A DNA stretch of 64,000 bases from Streptomyces sp. NBC_01471. GTDB lineage: Bacteria > Actinomycetota > Actinomycetes > Streptomycetales > Streptomycetaceae. The notes beneath the pieces were generated by a model that made no database searches, had not been told where the DNA came from, and worked only from the letters and a program-made list of their open reading frames with translations. The stretch spans positions 3,079,001 to 3,143,000 of the forward strand of contig NZ_CP109450.1 of assembly GCF_041438865.1 (NCBI RefSeq), written 5' to 3'. Shown here piece by piece: positions 47,081-56,015 of this stretch (position 1 is the first letter of the stretch; each line of letters begins with the position of its first letter). The position numbers and the translations under genes were made by a program.

Positions 47081-48325
47081 ATGGTGTCCAGACGGTCGCT
47101 GGGGCGGCAGTTCGGGTGGCTGTGGGCGGCCTACGCGACCAGCGCGTTCGGTACGTGGCTCGCGTTCGACTCGTTCTCCCTGATCGCGATCCTCGCCCTG
47201 CACGCCGGGACGACCGAGGTGTCCCTGCTGGCCGCCGCCGGGCTGGCGGTCGGTGCGGCGGTGGCGGTGCCGCTCGGGCCCTGGGTGGAGTTCCGCCGCA
47301 AGCGGCCGGTGATGGTCGCGATGGACCTGATCCGGTTCGCCGCGCTGATGACCATCCCGGCCGCCTACGCGTTCGGCCTGCTCAGCTTCGCCCAGCTGCT
47401 GGTCGTGTCGGTCGTCGTCGGCGCGGCCGACATCGCCTTCACGGCGGCGAGCGGGGCCTGCATGAAGGCGCTCGTACGGCAGGAGGACCTGCTCGTCGCG
47501 AACGGCCGCTTCGAGTCGACGACCTGGACCGCCACCATGCTCGGACCGCCGATCGGCGGGGCCGCGATCGGGATGTTCGGCCCGGTGCTGACCGTGCTCG
47601 CCAACGCGGTCAGCTATCTGCTCTCCGCCGCGGGGATCCGCGCGATCGGCGGCGAGGAACCGCGCCCGGAGCGAACCGCCGGACCACGGCTGCGCGCCGG
47701 TGACCTGCTCGACGGGTGGCGGTACATCCTCAACCACCCGACGCTGCGCCCGCTGTTCTTCAACTCGATCCTGAACAACGGCCTGATCATGGCGGCCTCG
47801 CCGCTGCTGGCCGTGCTCATGCTCGGCCACCTCGGGTTCGCCCCCTGGCAGTACTGCATCGTCTTCGCGGTGCCCTGCATCGGCGGTCTGATCGGGTCAC
47901 GGCTGGCCCGCCGGCTCGTCACGCGGTTCGGGCAGCACAAGGTCCTGATCGCCGCCGGGACGCTGCGGGCGTGCTGGTCGATCGGGCTCGCCTTCGTCGG
48001 GCCCGGCGTTGCCGGGCTGGTGCTCGTGATGGCAGTCGAGCTGGGGCTGATCACCTGCTCGGGCGTGTACAACCCGGTGCTCGCCACCTGCCGGCTCACC
48101 CACACCGCGCCGGACCGGGTGGCCCGTACGCTCTCCGCGTGGTCGGTCACCAGCAAGGCCTCCATCGCACTCATGACAGCTCTGTGGGGCCTGCTGGCCG
48201 CGGCCACCGGTCCCCGCACAGCGATCGGGATCGCCGGTCTGCTGCTTCTGGCGACTCCGCTCCTGCTGCCCCGCAGCGACCGTGCGTCACGGCCTGAACC
48301 GGAACCGGCCCGGAGCGCGGCCTGA
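47081..48325 (+). CDS. MFS transporter, MFS_3/EntS-like
   Basis: A 414-residue major facilitator with 12 hydrophobic segments. FGWLWAAYATSAFGTWLAFDSFSL at the start and GPPIGGAAIGMFGPVLTVLANAVSYLLSA in the middle resemble the EntS/MFS_3 group of exporters for siderophores and antibiotics. GGGAGG lies ten bases before the ATG. Likely controlled by the divergent LysR protein. The substrate is unknown. Confidence 0.9.
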   Translation: MVSRRSLGRQFGWLWAAYATSAFGTWLAFDSFSLIAILALHAGTTEVSLLAAAGLAVGAAVAVPLGPWVEFRRKRPVMVAMDLIRFAALMTIPAAYAFGLLSFAQLLVVSVVVGAADIAFTAASGACMKALVRQEDLLVANGRFESTTWTATMLGPPIGGAAIGMFGPVLTVLANAVSYLLSAAGIRAIGGEEPRPERTAGPRLRAGDLLDGWRYILNHPTLRPLFFNSILNNGLIMAASPLLAVLMLGHLGFAPWQYCIVFAVPCIGGLIGSRLARRLVTRFGQHKVLIAAGTLRACWSIGLAFVGPGVAGLVLVMAVELGLITCSGVYNPVLATCRLTHTAPDRVARTLSAWSVTSKASIALMTALWGLLAAATGPRTAIGIAGLLLLATPLLLPRSDRASRPEPEPARSAA

Positions 48326-48400
48326 GGCACCGGCCCGGAGCGCTGCGTGATGACGTGAATTGGATAAGAGCTGAACAAAGATTTTCGTTTTGATTGACTC

Positions 48401-48414
48401 CATGATCTGTCATG
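48401..48414. promoter_or_regulatory. Dyad in the promoter region of the secreted protein gene
   Basis: CATGA-TCTG-TCATG is a perfect 5-4-5 dyad, in an AT-rich stretch (48355-48420) that must carry the promoter; TTGATT/TTGACT hexamers precede it. Operator identity unknown. Confidence 0.3.
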
Positions 48415-48465
48415 AGCATGGTTTCTGCGTACTCCTCGGTCCCCCACCCTGAGAGGAACGCACCC

Positions 48466-49464
48466 GTGAGACGTATGAAATCCACGGCCGCCGCACTCGG
48501 CGCCGCCACTGTTCTGATCCTGGCCTGCGGTCTCGGCAGCGCCACCGCCACCGCGGCACCCGTCCACGGCCACGTCGTCGCCGCACGGCAACAGGCCGCC
48601 GGTGTCTGCACGTCCGCCGCTGCCGACTCCGGCCGTACGGTCCGCGGGGCGCTCTCCCGCGACCAGGTGCACCATGAACTCTCCGGCCTGACCGAGCCCC
48701 ACCGTGCGGCCCGCGGCTACACCGGCTCCGGGGCGGCCGACACCTCCGGGATAGCCGACAAGGGGCCGCTGCGGGACGGCGCCCCCGACCGCGGGCTGCT
48801 GACGGACATCCACCCGGCCCAGGGCACGTCCTTCAAGGCGATCGACGGCAGCGACGGCTCCTGCGCCACCCAGTCGGTGTCCGCACAGCTGACCGTCCAG
48901 GACGGCTCCACGACGATCTACACCCCCACGATGTACCCGGCGGGCGGCTCGTGCATCGAGCTGGTCACCGTCTACACGCTGTCCGGCCGCTCGGTCTCCG
49001 CCTGGGACTGGTGCAACAGCGTCGCCTTCGAGGCGTCGGTGCCCATCGACAGCGCCTTCCTGAGCACCTACACGGACGGCGGCTCCAGCGCGTACACCGG
49101 CCGGGTCGTCAAGACCGACGCAGCCACCAACTCCTGGACCGCGGGGCTCTACAACTACCGGACCGGTTCCTGGGACACCCTCTTCACCCAGTCGGGCCAG
49201 AACCAGTCGGGCCGCAACACGGGCTGGGACATCAACGAGCTGTACTCCCAGGTCGGCACCTCGGGCCGGTCCGACGCCTGCGTCGACATGGCGGGCCAGA
49301 CCTTCGAGTCCAGCAACATAACGGTCCGGATCAACGGCAGTTGGACGCGCGCTTCGGCGGACAACTCCGACACCACCTACGACTCGCCCGCGGGCTCCTT
49401 CTACTGCCCCGACCGCACCTACCAGATGGTCAGCGCGTACGACCACTGGAAGGCCGTGGGCTGA
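48466..49464 (+). CDS. Secreted protein of unknown function
   Basis: A 332-residue exported protein. The signal peptide ends near residue 30 (SATATAAP). The mature part begins with a helical Ala/Arg segment (about 35-85) and continues as a beta-rich domain (about 110-332) with many Ser, Thr, Tyr and Trp residues and about six cysteines, a typical extracellular disulfide-bonded beta-sandwich look. No catalytic motif is recognisable; carbohydrate binding is a guess only. GTG 48466 follows GAGAGGAACG. Confidence 0.75.
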   Translation: MRRMKSTAAALGAATVLILACGLGSATATAAPVHGHVVAARQQAAGVCTSAAADSGRTVRGALSRDQVHHELSGLTEPHRAARGYTGSGAADTSGIADKGPLRDGAPDRGLLTDIHPAQGTSFKAIDGSDGSCATQSVSAQLTVQDGSTTIYTPTMYPAGGSCIELVTVYTLSGRSVSAWDWCNSVAFEASVPIDSAFLSTYTDGGSSAYTGRVVKTDAATNSWTAGLYNYRTGSWDTLFTQSGQNQSGRNTGWDINELYSQVGTSGRSDACVDMAGQTFESSNITVRINGSWTRASADNSDTTYDSPAGSFYCPDRTYQMVSAYDHWKAVG

Positions 49465-49482
49465 CGGGACCGCCACCCGCAA

Positions 49483-49521
49483 GCCGCCCCGGCCGCCCCT
49501 GCGCAGGGTGACCGGGGCGGC
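49483..49521. terminator. Bidirectional terminator
   Basis: GCCGCCCCGG (49483-49492) and CCGGGGCGGC (49512-49521) form a 10-bp perfect stem between the convergent secreted-protein and SulP genes. Confidence 0.65.
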
Positions 49522-49563
49522 CGTACGCTCTCCGCGCGGCCGGCCACCGCCAAGGCCCGGAGG

Positions 49564-51069
49564 TCAGTTGCTGCCGGTGAGTTCGCCGCTGAGGCTGCCG
49601 TGCATCCTGGCGCTGTCCTCGTTGAGGCCGATGATCTCCACGGTCTTGCCGCGTCCGGCGTATCTGGTGGTGATCGCGTCCAGCGCCGCGACGGAGGAGG
49701 CGTCCCAGACGTGGGCGCCGGTCAGGTCGATCACGACCTTGCCGGGGTCGCCCGCGTAGTCGAACCGGGAGACCAGCTCGTTGCAGGATGCGAAGAACAG
49801 CTCGCCGGTGACGGCATAGACGACGCTGTCGCCGTCGGGATCGGTGACGGCGGTGACGTTCGTCAGGTGCGCGACCCGGCGGGCGAAGATCACCATGGCG
49901 GTGAGGGTGCCGACGACGACACCGATGGACAGGTTGCCCGTGGCGACCACGACCGTGACGGTGATGACCATCACCGCGGTCTCACCGACCGGCATCCGCT
50001 TCAACGTGGCGGGCTTGACCGAATGCCAGTCGAAGGTGCCGACCGAGACCAGCACCATCACCGCGACCAGGGCGGCCATGGGGATGTCGGAGACCACCGG
50101 GCCGAGGACGATGCACAGGATCAGCAGGAAGAACCCGGCCAGGAACGTGGAAAGGCGGGTGCGGGCACCGTTCTTGACGTTGATCATGGTCTGGCCGATC
50201 ATCGCGCAGCCGCCCATACCGCCGAAGAGACCGGTGACGATGTTGGCGATGCCCTGGCCGATCGATTCGCGGGTCTTGTTGGAGTGGGTGTCCGTGATGT
50301 CGTCGACGAGCTTGGCGGTCATCAACGACTCCATGAGGCCGACCAGAGCCATCGCCAGCGCATAGGGGGCGATGACGGTCAGGGTGTGGACGCTGAACGG
50401 CACGTCCGGCAGCCCCGGCACCGGCAGCGACGAGGGGAGCTTCCCCTTGTCCCCGACCGTGGGAACCGCGATGCCGGCTGCCAGCGTGACCGCGGTGAGG
50501 ATCACGATCGAGACCAGCGGCGCGGGCACGGCCCTGGTCAGACGGGGGAAGAACACCATCATCGCCAGACCGGCGGCGACCAGGGGATAGACCTGCCAGG
50601 GGACGTCGTGGAGGTTGGGTATCTGGGCGGTGAACAGCAGGATGCCCAGTGCGTTGACGAAGCCGACCATCACCGGGCGCGGCACGAACCGCATCAGCCT
50701 GGCCACCCCGAGGGAGCCCAGGACGACCTGGAAGACCCCGGCAAGGATCACGGTCGCGATCAGATGTCCCAGACCGTGCTGGCGGACGACTGGCGCCACG
50801 ACCAGAGCGACGGCGCCGGTGGAGGCGGAGATCATCGCCGGGCGGCCGCCGACGAACGCGATGACCATCGCCATCGTGCACGCGGCGAACAGTCCGACCT
50901 TCGGGTCGACGCCCGCGATGACGGAGAAGGAGATCGCTTCGGGGATCAGCGCCAGGCCCACGACGAGACCGGCCAGGACCTCGACCCGGAAGACCTTCGG
51001 GGACGACAGCCAGGGGGGCCGGGGCAGGCGGCGCAGACGTGCGGGCAGGGACGAGGGGGATGTCTGCAA
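49564..51069 (-). CDS. SulP-family anion transporter with STAS domain
   Basis: A membrane transporter of the SulP/SLC26 family, about 501 residues from the chosen start. Around 12 hydrophobic segments (about 20-395) begin with VLAGLVVGLALIPEAISFSVIAG; the C-terminal cytosolic STAS domain (about 405-495) has VVIDLTGAHVWDASSVAALD. Sulfate, bicarbonate or dicarboxylates are possible substrates. The open frame extends to an ATG at 51210, but the extra 47 residues look noncoding, so I place the start at TTG 51069. This start is uncertain. Confidence 0.85.
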   Translation of the reverse strand: MQTSPSSLPARLRRLPRPPWLSSPKVFRVEVLAGLVVGLALIPEAISFSVIAGVDPKVGLFAACTMAMVIAFVGGRPAMISASTGAVALVVAPVVRQHGLGHLIATVILAGVFQVVLGSLGVARLMRFVPRPVMVGFVNALGILLFTAQIPNLHDVPWQVYPLVAAGLAMMVFFPRLTRAVPAPLVSIVILTAVTLAAGIAVPTVGDKGKLPSSLPVPGLPDVPFSVHTLTVIAPYALAMALVGLMESLMTAKLVDDITDTHSNKTRESIGQGIANIVTGLFGGMGGCAMIGQTMINVKNGARTRLSTFLAGFFLLILCIVLGPVVSDIPMAALVAVMVLVSVGTFDWHSVKPATLKRMPVGETAVMVITVTVVVATGNLSIGVVVGTLTAMVIFARRVAHLTNVTAVTDPDGDSVVYAVTGELFFASCNELVSRFDYAGDPGKVVIDLTGAHVWDASSVAALDAITTRYAGRGKTVEIIGLNEDSARMHGSLSGELTGSN

Positions 51070-51288
51070 GACCAGGTGACCTTGTCGTGCTCGGGCGCGG
51101 CCGGTCAGGGACCGCGCGGGCAGGATGCGCAGGACCGGGGTGGCCGGGCACGGATGGCGGCCGCACGCGCCGTCCGGGGCGTGCACCCTCGCCGCCCGGG
51201 GCGGCCGCATGCGCCGTCCCTCCTGCTCGCGGGTTCGGCGGGGGCGCCGTCGGCCCCCGCCACGGCAGCGGGCGGGCGCCCGCGCCCG

Positions 51289-52572
51289 TCAGGAGCTGGG
51301 TGCCACCTTCGTCAGCCCGTTGATGATCCGGTCCATCGCGTCCCCGCCGGTCGGGTCGGTCAGGTTCGCCAGCATCTTGAGGGTGAACTTCATCAGCACC
51401 GGGTGGGTCAGGCCGCGCTGGGCCGCGAGCTTCATCACCTTCGGATTGCCGATCAGCTTCACGAACGCGCGGCCCAGCGTGTAGTAGCCGCCGTAGGTGT
51501 CCTTGAGGATCTTCGGGTAGTTGTGCAGCGCCATCTCGCGCTGCGCCGGGGTCGCCCGCGCCGTCGCCTGGACGATCACGTCGGCCGCGATCTGGCCGGA
51601 CTCCATGGCGTACGCGATGCCCTCGCCGTTGAACGGGTTGACCATGCCGCCCGCGTCACCCACGAGCAGCAGGCCCTTGGTGTAGTGCGGCTGGCGGTTG
51701 AAGGCCATCGGCAGGGCGGCGCCGCGGATCGGCATCGTCATGTTGTCGGGGACGTAACCCCAGTCCTCCGGCATCGACGCGCACCACGCCTTCAGCACCT
51801 CGCGCCAGTCCAGCTCCTTGAACGCCGCCGAGGAGTCGAGGATGCCCAGGCCGACGTTGGAGGTGCCGTCGCCCATGCCGAAGATCCAGCCGTACCCGGG
51901 GAGCAGCCGGTCCTGGGGGCCGCGCCGGTCCCACAGCTCCAGCCAGGACTCCAGGTAGTCGTCGTCGTGCCGCGGCGAGGTGAAGTACGTACGGACCGCG
52001 ATCCCCATCGGCCGGTCCTCGCGGCGGTGCAGGCCCATGCCGATGGAGAGGCGGGTGGAGTTGCCGTCTGCGGCGACCACCAGCGGGGCGTGGAAGGTGA
52101 CCGGGGTCTTCTCCTCGCCCATCTTCGCGTTGACGCCGGTGATCCGGCCGGTGCGCGGGTCGGTGATCGGGGCGCCGACGTTGCAGCGCTCGTGCAGCCG
52201 GGCGCCCGCCTTCTGCGCCTGGCGGGCCAGTTGCTCGTCGAAGTCGTCCCGCTTGCGGACCAGGCCGTAGTCCGGGTACGAGGCGAGATCCGGCCAGTCC
52301 AGCTGGAGCCGTACGCCGCCGCCGATGATGCGCAGGCCCTTGTTCCGCAGCCAGCCCGCTTCCTCGGAGATGTCGATGCCCATGGAGACCAGCTGCTTGG
52401 TGGCACGCGGGGTCAGGCCGTCGCCGCAGACCTTCTCGCGCGGGAACGCGGTCTTCTCCAGGAGCAGGACGTCGAGTCCGGCCTTGGCCAGGTAGTACGC
52501 GGTCGTGGAGCCGGCAGGGCCTGCCCCGACGACGATCACATCTGCGCTGTGCTCGGAGAGGGGCTCGGTCAC
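51289..52572 (-). CDS. Geranylgeranyl reductase family flavoprotein (menaquinone-reductase-like)
   Basis: A 427-residue FAD protein. The GAGPAGSTTAYYLAKAG dinucleotide-binding motif is at about 12-28, followed by the PREKVCGDGLTPRA motif (about 45-58) specific for this family, and LLLVGDAGGMVNPFNGEGIAYAMESG (about 300-325). Members saturate isoprenoid double bonds; mycobacterial MenJ reduces a double bond of the menaquinone tail. The position next to menG and mqnC supports such a role. GTG 52572 has GGAG eight bases upstream; a GTG 12 codons earlier is open but lacks an RBS. Confidence 0.9.
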   Translation of the reverse strand: MTEPLSEHSADVIVVGAGPAGSTTAYYLAKAGLDVLLLEKTAFPREKVCGDGLTPRATKQLVSMGIDISEEAGWLRNKGLRIIGGGVRLQLDWPDLASYPDYGLVRKRDDFDEQLARQAQKAGARLHERCNVGAPITDPRTGRITGVNAKMGEEKTPVTFHAPLVVAADGNSTRLSIGMGLHRREDRPMGIAVRTYFTSPRHDDDYLESWLELWDRRGPQDRLLPGYGWIFGMGDGTSNVGLGILDSSAAFKELDWREVLKAWCASMPEDWGYVPDNMTMPIRGAALPMAFNRQPHYTKGLLLVGDAGGMVNPFNGEGIAYAMESGQIAADVIVQATARATPAQREMALHNYPKILKDTYGGYYTLGRAFVKLIGNPKVMKLAAQRGLTHPVLMKFTLKMLANLTDPTGGDAMDRIINGLTKVAPSS

Positions 52573-52672
52573 GGCGGGAACTCCGGAAGACTCGATTTCG
52601 TGTGCCACGGGGCACTGGACAGGTGCAGTCTATGGGGACCTCCTGATCGATCAGCTGAAGGGTTGGAACGAA

Positions 52673-53197
52673 GTGAACAAGCCTGCGCCGGTCGTCCGGC
52701 TGCGTGTCCCCACCGAGGAGGACGCCTTCGCCTGGCACCGGGTGTTCGACGACCCGGACGTCATGGAATTCCACGGGGGTGCGTCGAAGGAGGTGTCGGT
52801 GTACGAGGAGTTGACCGCGCGGCAGCGCAGACATGACGCCGAGCGCGGATTCTGCCTCTGGACGATGCTCGACGGGGACGGCGAGGTGATGGGGTTCACC
52901 GGTGCGCAGCCCTGGCCGCACGAGACGTTCGGGCCGGTCGGCCGGATCGAGATCGGCTGGCGGCTCGGGCGGAAGTACTGGGGCCACGGCTATGTGACGA
53001 CGGCCGCCCGTATGACGCTGGAGCGGGTAGGGGCGGCCGGTGTCGGTGAGGTGTTCGCGATGGTCGACGCGGAGAACCAGCGGTCGATCGCGGTGACGCG
53101 GCGGCTCGGGATGGAGATGCACGAGACATTCGTGACACCGGTGTCGACGCGGAAGGGGCACTGCTTCCGGCTGGATCTGCCGGTCGGGGCCGGCTGA
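52673..53197 (+). CDS. GNAT-family N-acetyltransferase
   Basis: A 174-residue acetyltransferase of the RimJ/RimL-like subgroup (Acetyltransf_3). It has PTEEDAFAWHRVFDDPDVMEF at the start and the acetyl-CoA-binding region IGWRLGRKYWGHGYVTTAARM (about 96-116), followed by NQRSIAVTRRLGME. GTG start at 52673, diverging from the reductase gene. The substrate (a protein N-terminus or small amine) is unknown. Confidence 0.92.
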   Translation: MNKPAPVVRLRVPTEEDAFAWHRVFDDPDVMEFHGGASKEVSVYEELTARQRRHDAERGFCLWTMLDGDGEVMGFTGAQPWPHETFGPVGRIEIGWRLGRKYWGHGYVTTAARMTLERVGAAGVGEVFAMVDAENQRSIAVTRRLGMEMHETFVTPVSTRKGHCFRLDLPVGAG

Positions 53198-53208
53198 GAA
53201 GGCGGGCC

Positions 53209-53245
53209 GGCCGGTGCAGCGGGGCCGCCTCCCCCTGCACCGGCC
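53209..53245. terminator. Bidirectional terminator
   Basis: GGCCGGTGCAG (53209-53219) and CTGCACCGGCC (53235-53245) form an 11-bp perfect stem between the convergent GNAT and menG genes. Confidence 0.7.
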
Positions 53246-53257
53246 CCCTCCCCTGGC

Positions 53258-53956
53258 TCAGTCGGTCCGCTTGAAGCCCCGGTGCAGCGCCACGATGCCG
53301 CCGGTCAGATTCCGCCAGGCGACGTCCGACCAGCCGGCCTGCTGGAGGCGGGCGGCGAGCGCGGGCTGGTCCGGCCAGGCGCGGATCGACTCGGCGAGAT
53401 AGACGTACGCGTCCGGGTTGGACGAGACTGCGGTCGCCACCGGGGGCAGCGCCCGCATCAGGTACTCGGTGTAGACGGTGCGGAACGGGGCCCAGGTGGG
53501 CTGCGAGAACTCGCAGATCACCACCCGGCCGCCGGGCTTGGTGACCCGGTACAGCTCCCGCAGCGCGGCATCCGTCTCCTGGACGTTGCGCAGCCCGAAG
53601 GAGATCGTCACGGCGTCGAAGACCCCGTCGCGGAAGGGCAGTTTCGTCGCGTCACCCGCCGTCAGCGGGAGGTGCGGATGGCGTTCCTTGCCGACCTGGA
53701 GCATGCCGATCGAGAAGTCGCAGGGCACGACGTACGCACCGGTCTGCGCGAACGGCAGCGAGGACGTCGCCGTCCCGGCGGCCAGGTCGAGGACCTTCTG
53801 CGCGGGGCGGGCGCCGACTGCCCTGGCCACCTCCTTGCGCCACAGACGTGCCTGCCCGAGGGAGAGCACGTCGTTGGTGAGGTCGTAGTTCGCCGCCACG
53901 TCGTCGAACATCGAGGCGACTTCGTGCGGCTGCTTGTCCAGGGATGCTCGGGTCAC
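53258..53956 (-). CDS. menG: Demethylmenaquinone methyltransferase
   Basis: A 232-residue SAM-dependent methyltransferase that performs the last methylation of menaquinone (UbiE/MenG family). Signatures are [19 protein letters not shown] at the N-terminus, [16 protein letters not shown] (about 55-70) for SAM binding, and [25 protein letters not shown] (about 115-140). GTG 53956 is chosen by the family's usual start; no clear RBS is seen. Its work follows MqnC and the prenyltransferase of the futalosine route. Confidence 0.96.
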   Translation of the reverse strand: MTRASLDKQPHEVASMFDDVAANYDLTNDVLSLGQARLWRKEVARAVGARPAQKVLDLAAGTATSSLPFAQTGAYVVPCDFSIGMLQVGKERHPHLPLTAGDATKLPFRDGVFDAVTISFGLRNVQETDAALRELYRVTKPGGRVVICEFSQPTWAPFRTVYTEYLMRALPPVATAVSSNPDAYVYLAESIRAWPDQPALAARLQQAGWSDVAWRNLTGGIVALHRGFKRTD

Positions 53957-54112
53957 CCGACCATTGTGTCGTGCGGCCCACGGGAGCCCGGCCACAGGGT
54001 CGCGGCCCGCGTGGCACGGGGCCGGGAGGGGGCGGACGGGGTGGGTCCCGGGGGTACCCGTGGAGCGTCAACTCCCGCTGCGCTGCCCGCGTCTTCCGTG
54101 GTCCGGCGGCCA

Positions 54113-54643
54113 TCAGCGCGCCCGGTGCACCATCCGGCCCGCGACGCACGTCACCAGACAGGCGCCGTCGTCGTCGTACACCGCGAAGTCGGCCCGCCCG
54201 GAGACAGCCAGCGGGCCGGGCACCAGGAGCGTGGCGTCCTCGACGCCCCCCGGGAACACCCGGAGGCCCGACCGCTCGACGGCCGTGCGGACGGTCTCCC
54301 GGGTGAACGGTCCGGCGACCGAAGTCGTCCCCGCCGCCAGCAGCCGTTGCAGTCCGCGCCGGGCGCTCGCGCCCCAGCGGACCTCGGTCATCCCGAGCGC
54401 GGCCAGGGCCCGGCCGGTCAGCGGGTCGGAGCCGAGGTCCTCGCGCGGGTCGGGCCAGTAGGCCGCTTCCAGGAGTGCGGGCGCGTCCGGCTCGTGGCGG
54501 CCCGGGGTGAGGACCCCGTCCCAGCTGCGCAGCCGGGCCCGGTCCCCGTACGCCGTGTCCAGTTCGTCGTACGGACCGAGCGCCGCGATGCGGTCGCCGT
54601 CGATGACGACCGCGTCGGCGCGCGCCCGGTGAAGGGTCAGCAA
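54113..54643 (-). CDS. Amidohydrolase-like protein lacking the metal site
   Basis: A 176-residue protein that resembles the composite beta-sandwich of imidazolonepropionase/aminodeoxyfutalosine deaminase enzymes (N-terminal LHRARADAVVIDGDRIAALGPYDEL, C-terminal GRADFAVYDDDG). The TIM barrel is mostly missing and the usual PGxxxxHxH segment is replaced by TPGRHEPDAP. It starts at TTG 54643, with GAGG overlapping the mqnC stop, only seven bases after that gene. A noncatalytic or altered role in menaquinone synthesis is an inference. Confidence 0.75.
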   Translation of the reverse strand: MLTLHRARADAVVIDGDRIAALGPYDELDTAYGDRARLRSWDGVLTPGRHEPDAPALLEAAYWPDPREDLGSDPLTGRALAALGMTEVRWGASARRGLQRLLAAGTTSVAGPFTRETVRTAVERSGLRVFPGGVEDATLLVPGPLAVSGRADFAVYDDDGACLVTCVAGRMVHRAR

Positions 54644-54650
54644 CGGGGCC

Positions 54651-55865
54651 TCAGTTGGCGTCGAGGAGCTTCAGCTCGGGGTGGGCCGTGCCGCCCTCGA
54701 TCGCCGTGGACGAGAGGTGCGAGACGACACGGTCGTCGACCGGGTCGTTCGCCGGGTCGTCGTGCACGACGAGGTGCTCGTACGTCGTCGCGCGCTGCGC
54801 GGGAACGCGGCCGGCCTTGCGGATGAGGTCGATGATCTCCATCCGGTTCGACCGGTGCTTGGCACCGGCCGACGAGACCACGTTCTCCTCCAGCATGATC
54901 GAGCCGAGGTCGTCGGCGCCGTAGTGCAGCGACAGCTGGCCGACCTCCTTGCCGGTCGTCAGCCAGGAGCCCTGGATGTGGGCGACGTTGTCGAGGAAGA
55001 GCCGGGCGATGGCGATCATGCGCAGGTACTCGAAGAGGGTGGCCTGCGTCCGGCCCTTCAGGTGGTTGTTCTCGGGCTGGTACGTGTACGGGATGAAGGC
55101 ACGGAAGCCGCCGGTCCGGTCCTGTACGTCGCGGATCATCCGCAGGTGCTCGATGCGCTCGGCGTTGGTCTCGCCGGTGCCCATGAGCATGGTGGACGTG
55201 GACTCGACGCCGAGACCGTGCGCCGTCTCCATGATCTCCAGCCAGCGCTCGCCGGACTCCTTGAGCGGCGCGATGGCCGTGCGCGGCCGCGCGGGCAGCA
55301 GCTCGGCGCCCGCACCGGCGAAGGAGTCGAGCCCGGCCGCGTGGATCCGCGAGACGGCCTCTTCGACCGACACCTTGGAGATCCGCGCCATGTGCTCGAC
55401 CTCGGAGGCGCCGAGGGAGTGGATGACCAGCTCCGGGTACGCCTTCTTGATGGCCGAGAAGTGCTCCTCGTAGTACTCCACGCCGAAGTCCGGGTGGTGC
55501 CCGCCCTGGAACATGATCTGTGTGCCACCGAGCTCGATGGTCTCCGCGCAGCGGCGCAGGATGTCGTCGAGGTCGCGGGTCCAGCCCTTCTCGGTGTCCT
55601 TCGGGGCCGCGTAGAAGGCACAGAACTTGCACGCCGTGACGCAGAGGTTCGTGTAGTTGATGTTGCGCTCGATGATGTACGTGGCGATGTGCTCGGTCCC
55701 GGCATACCGGCGACGGCGCACGGCGTCGGCCGCCGCGCCCAGGGCGTGCAGCGGGGCGTCGCGGTACAGGACGACCGCTTCCTCGGGAGTGATGCGCCCG
55801 CCTTCGGCGGCACGGTCGAGGACGGCTGCGACATTTACAGACGTAAGGTCGGCGTTCTCGGTCAC
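54651..55865 (-). CDS. mqnC: Cyclic dehypoxanthinyl futalosine synthase
   Basis: A 404-residue radical-SAM enzyme of the futalosine menaquinone pathway that cyclises dehypoxanthine futalosine. The 4Fe-4S ligands are C75, C79 and C82 in CVTACKFC. Other family stretches are GGTQIMFQGGHHPDFGVEYY and STSTMLMGTGETNAERIEH. GTG 55865 follows GGAAGG at nine bases. Its presence shows that this organism uses the futalosine route rather than the MenFDHCEB route. Co-transcribed with the amidohydrolase-like gene. Confidence 0.96.
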   Translation of the reverse strand: MTENADLTSVNVAAVLDRAAEGGRITPEEAVVLYRDAPLHALGAAADAVRRRRYAGTEHIATYIIERNINYTNLCVTACKFCAFYAAPKDTEKGWTRDLDDILRRCAETIELGGTQIMFQGGHHPDFGVEYYEEHFSAIKKAYPELVIHSLGASEVEHMARISKVSVEEAVSRIHAAGLDSFAGAGAELLPARPRTAIAPLKESGERWLEIMETAHGLGVESTSTMLMGTGETNAERIEHLRMIRDVQDRTGGFRAFIPYTYQPENNHLKGRTQATLFEYLRMIAIARLFLDNVAHIQGSWLTTGKEVGQLSLHYGADDLGSIMLEENVVSSAGAKHRSNRMEIIDLIRKAGRVPAQRATTYEHLVVHDDPANDPVDDRVVSHLSSTAIEGGTAHPELKLLDAN

Positions 55866-56015
55866 CGGGCGGGTCCTTCCCAAGGGGCTACAGACGACCG
55901 ATCCAGCCTACGCCAGGGGGCGACGCGAAAGATTGCGCCCCCTTTGTCTGCTTTTTTCAGCGGGGATTCCCGGCCGTCCACCGTCCGAGACCGGCACCGG
56001 CCGCCCCGCGTACGG

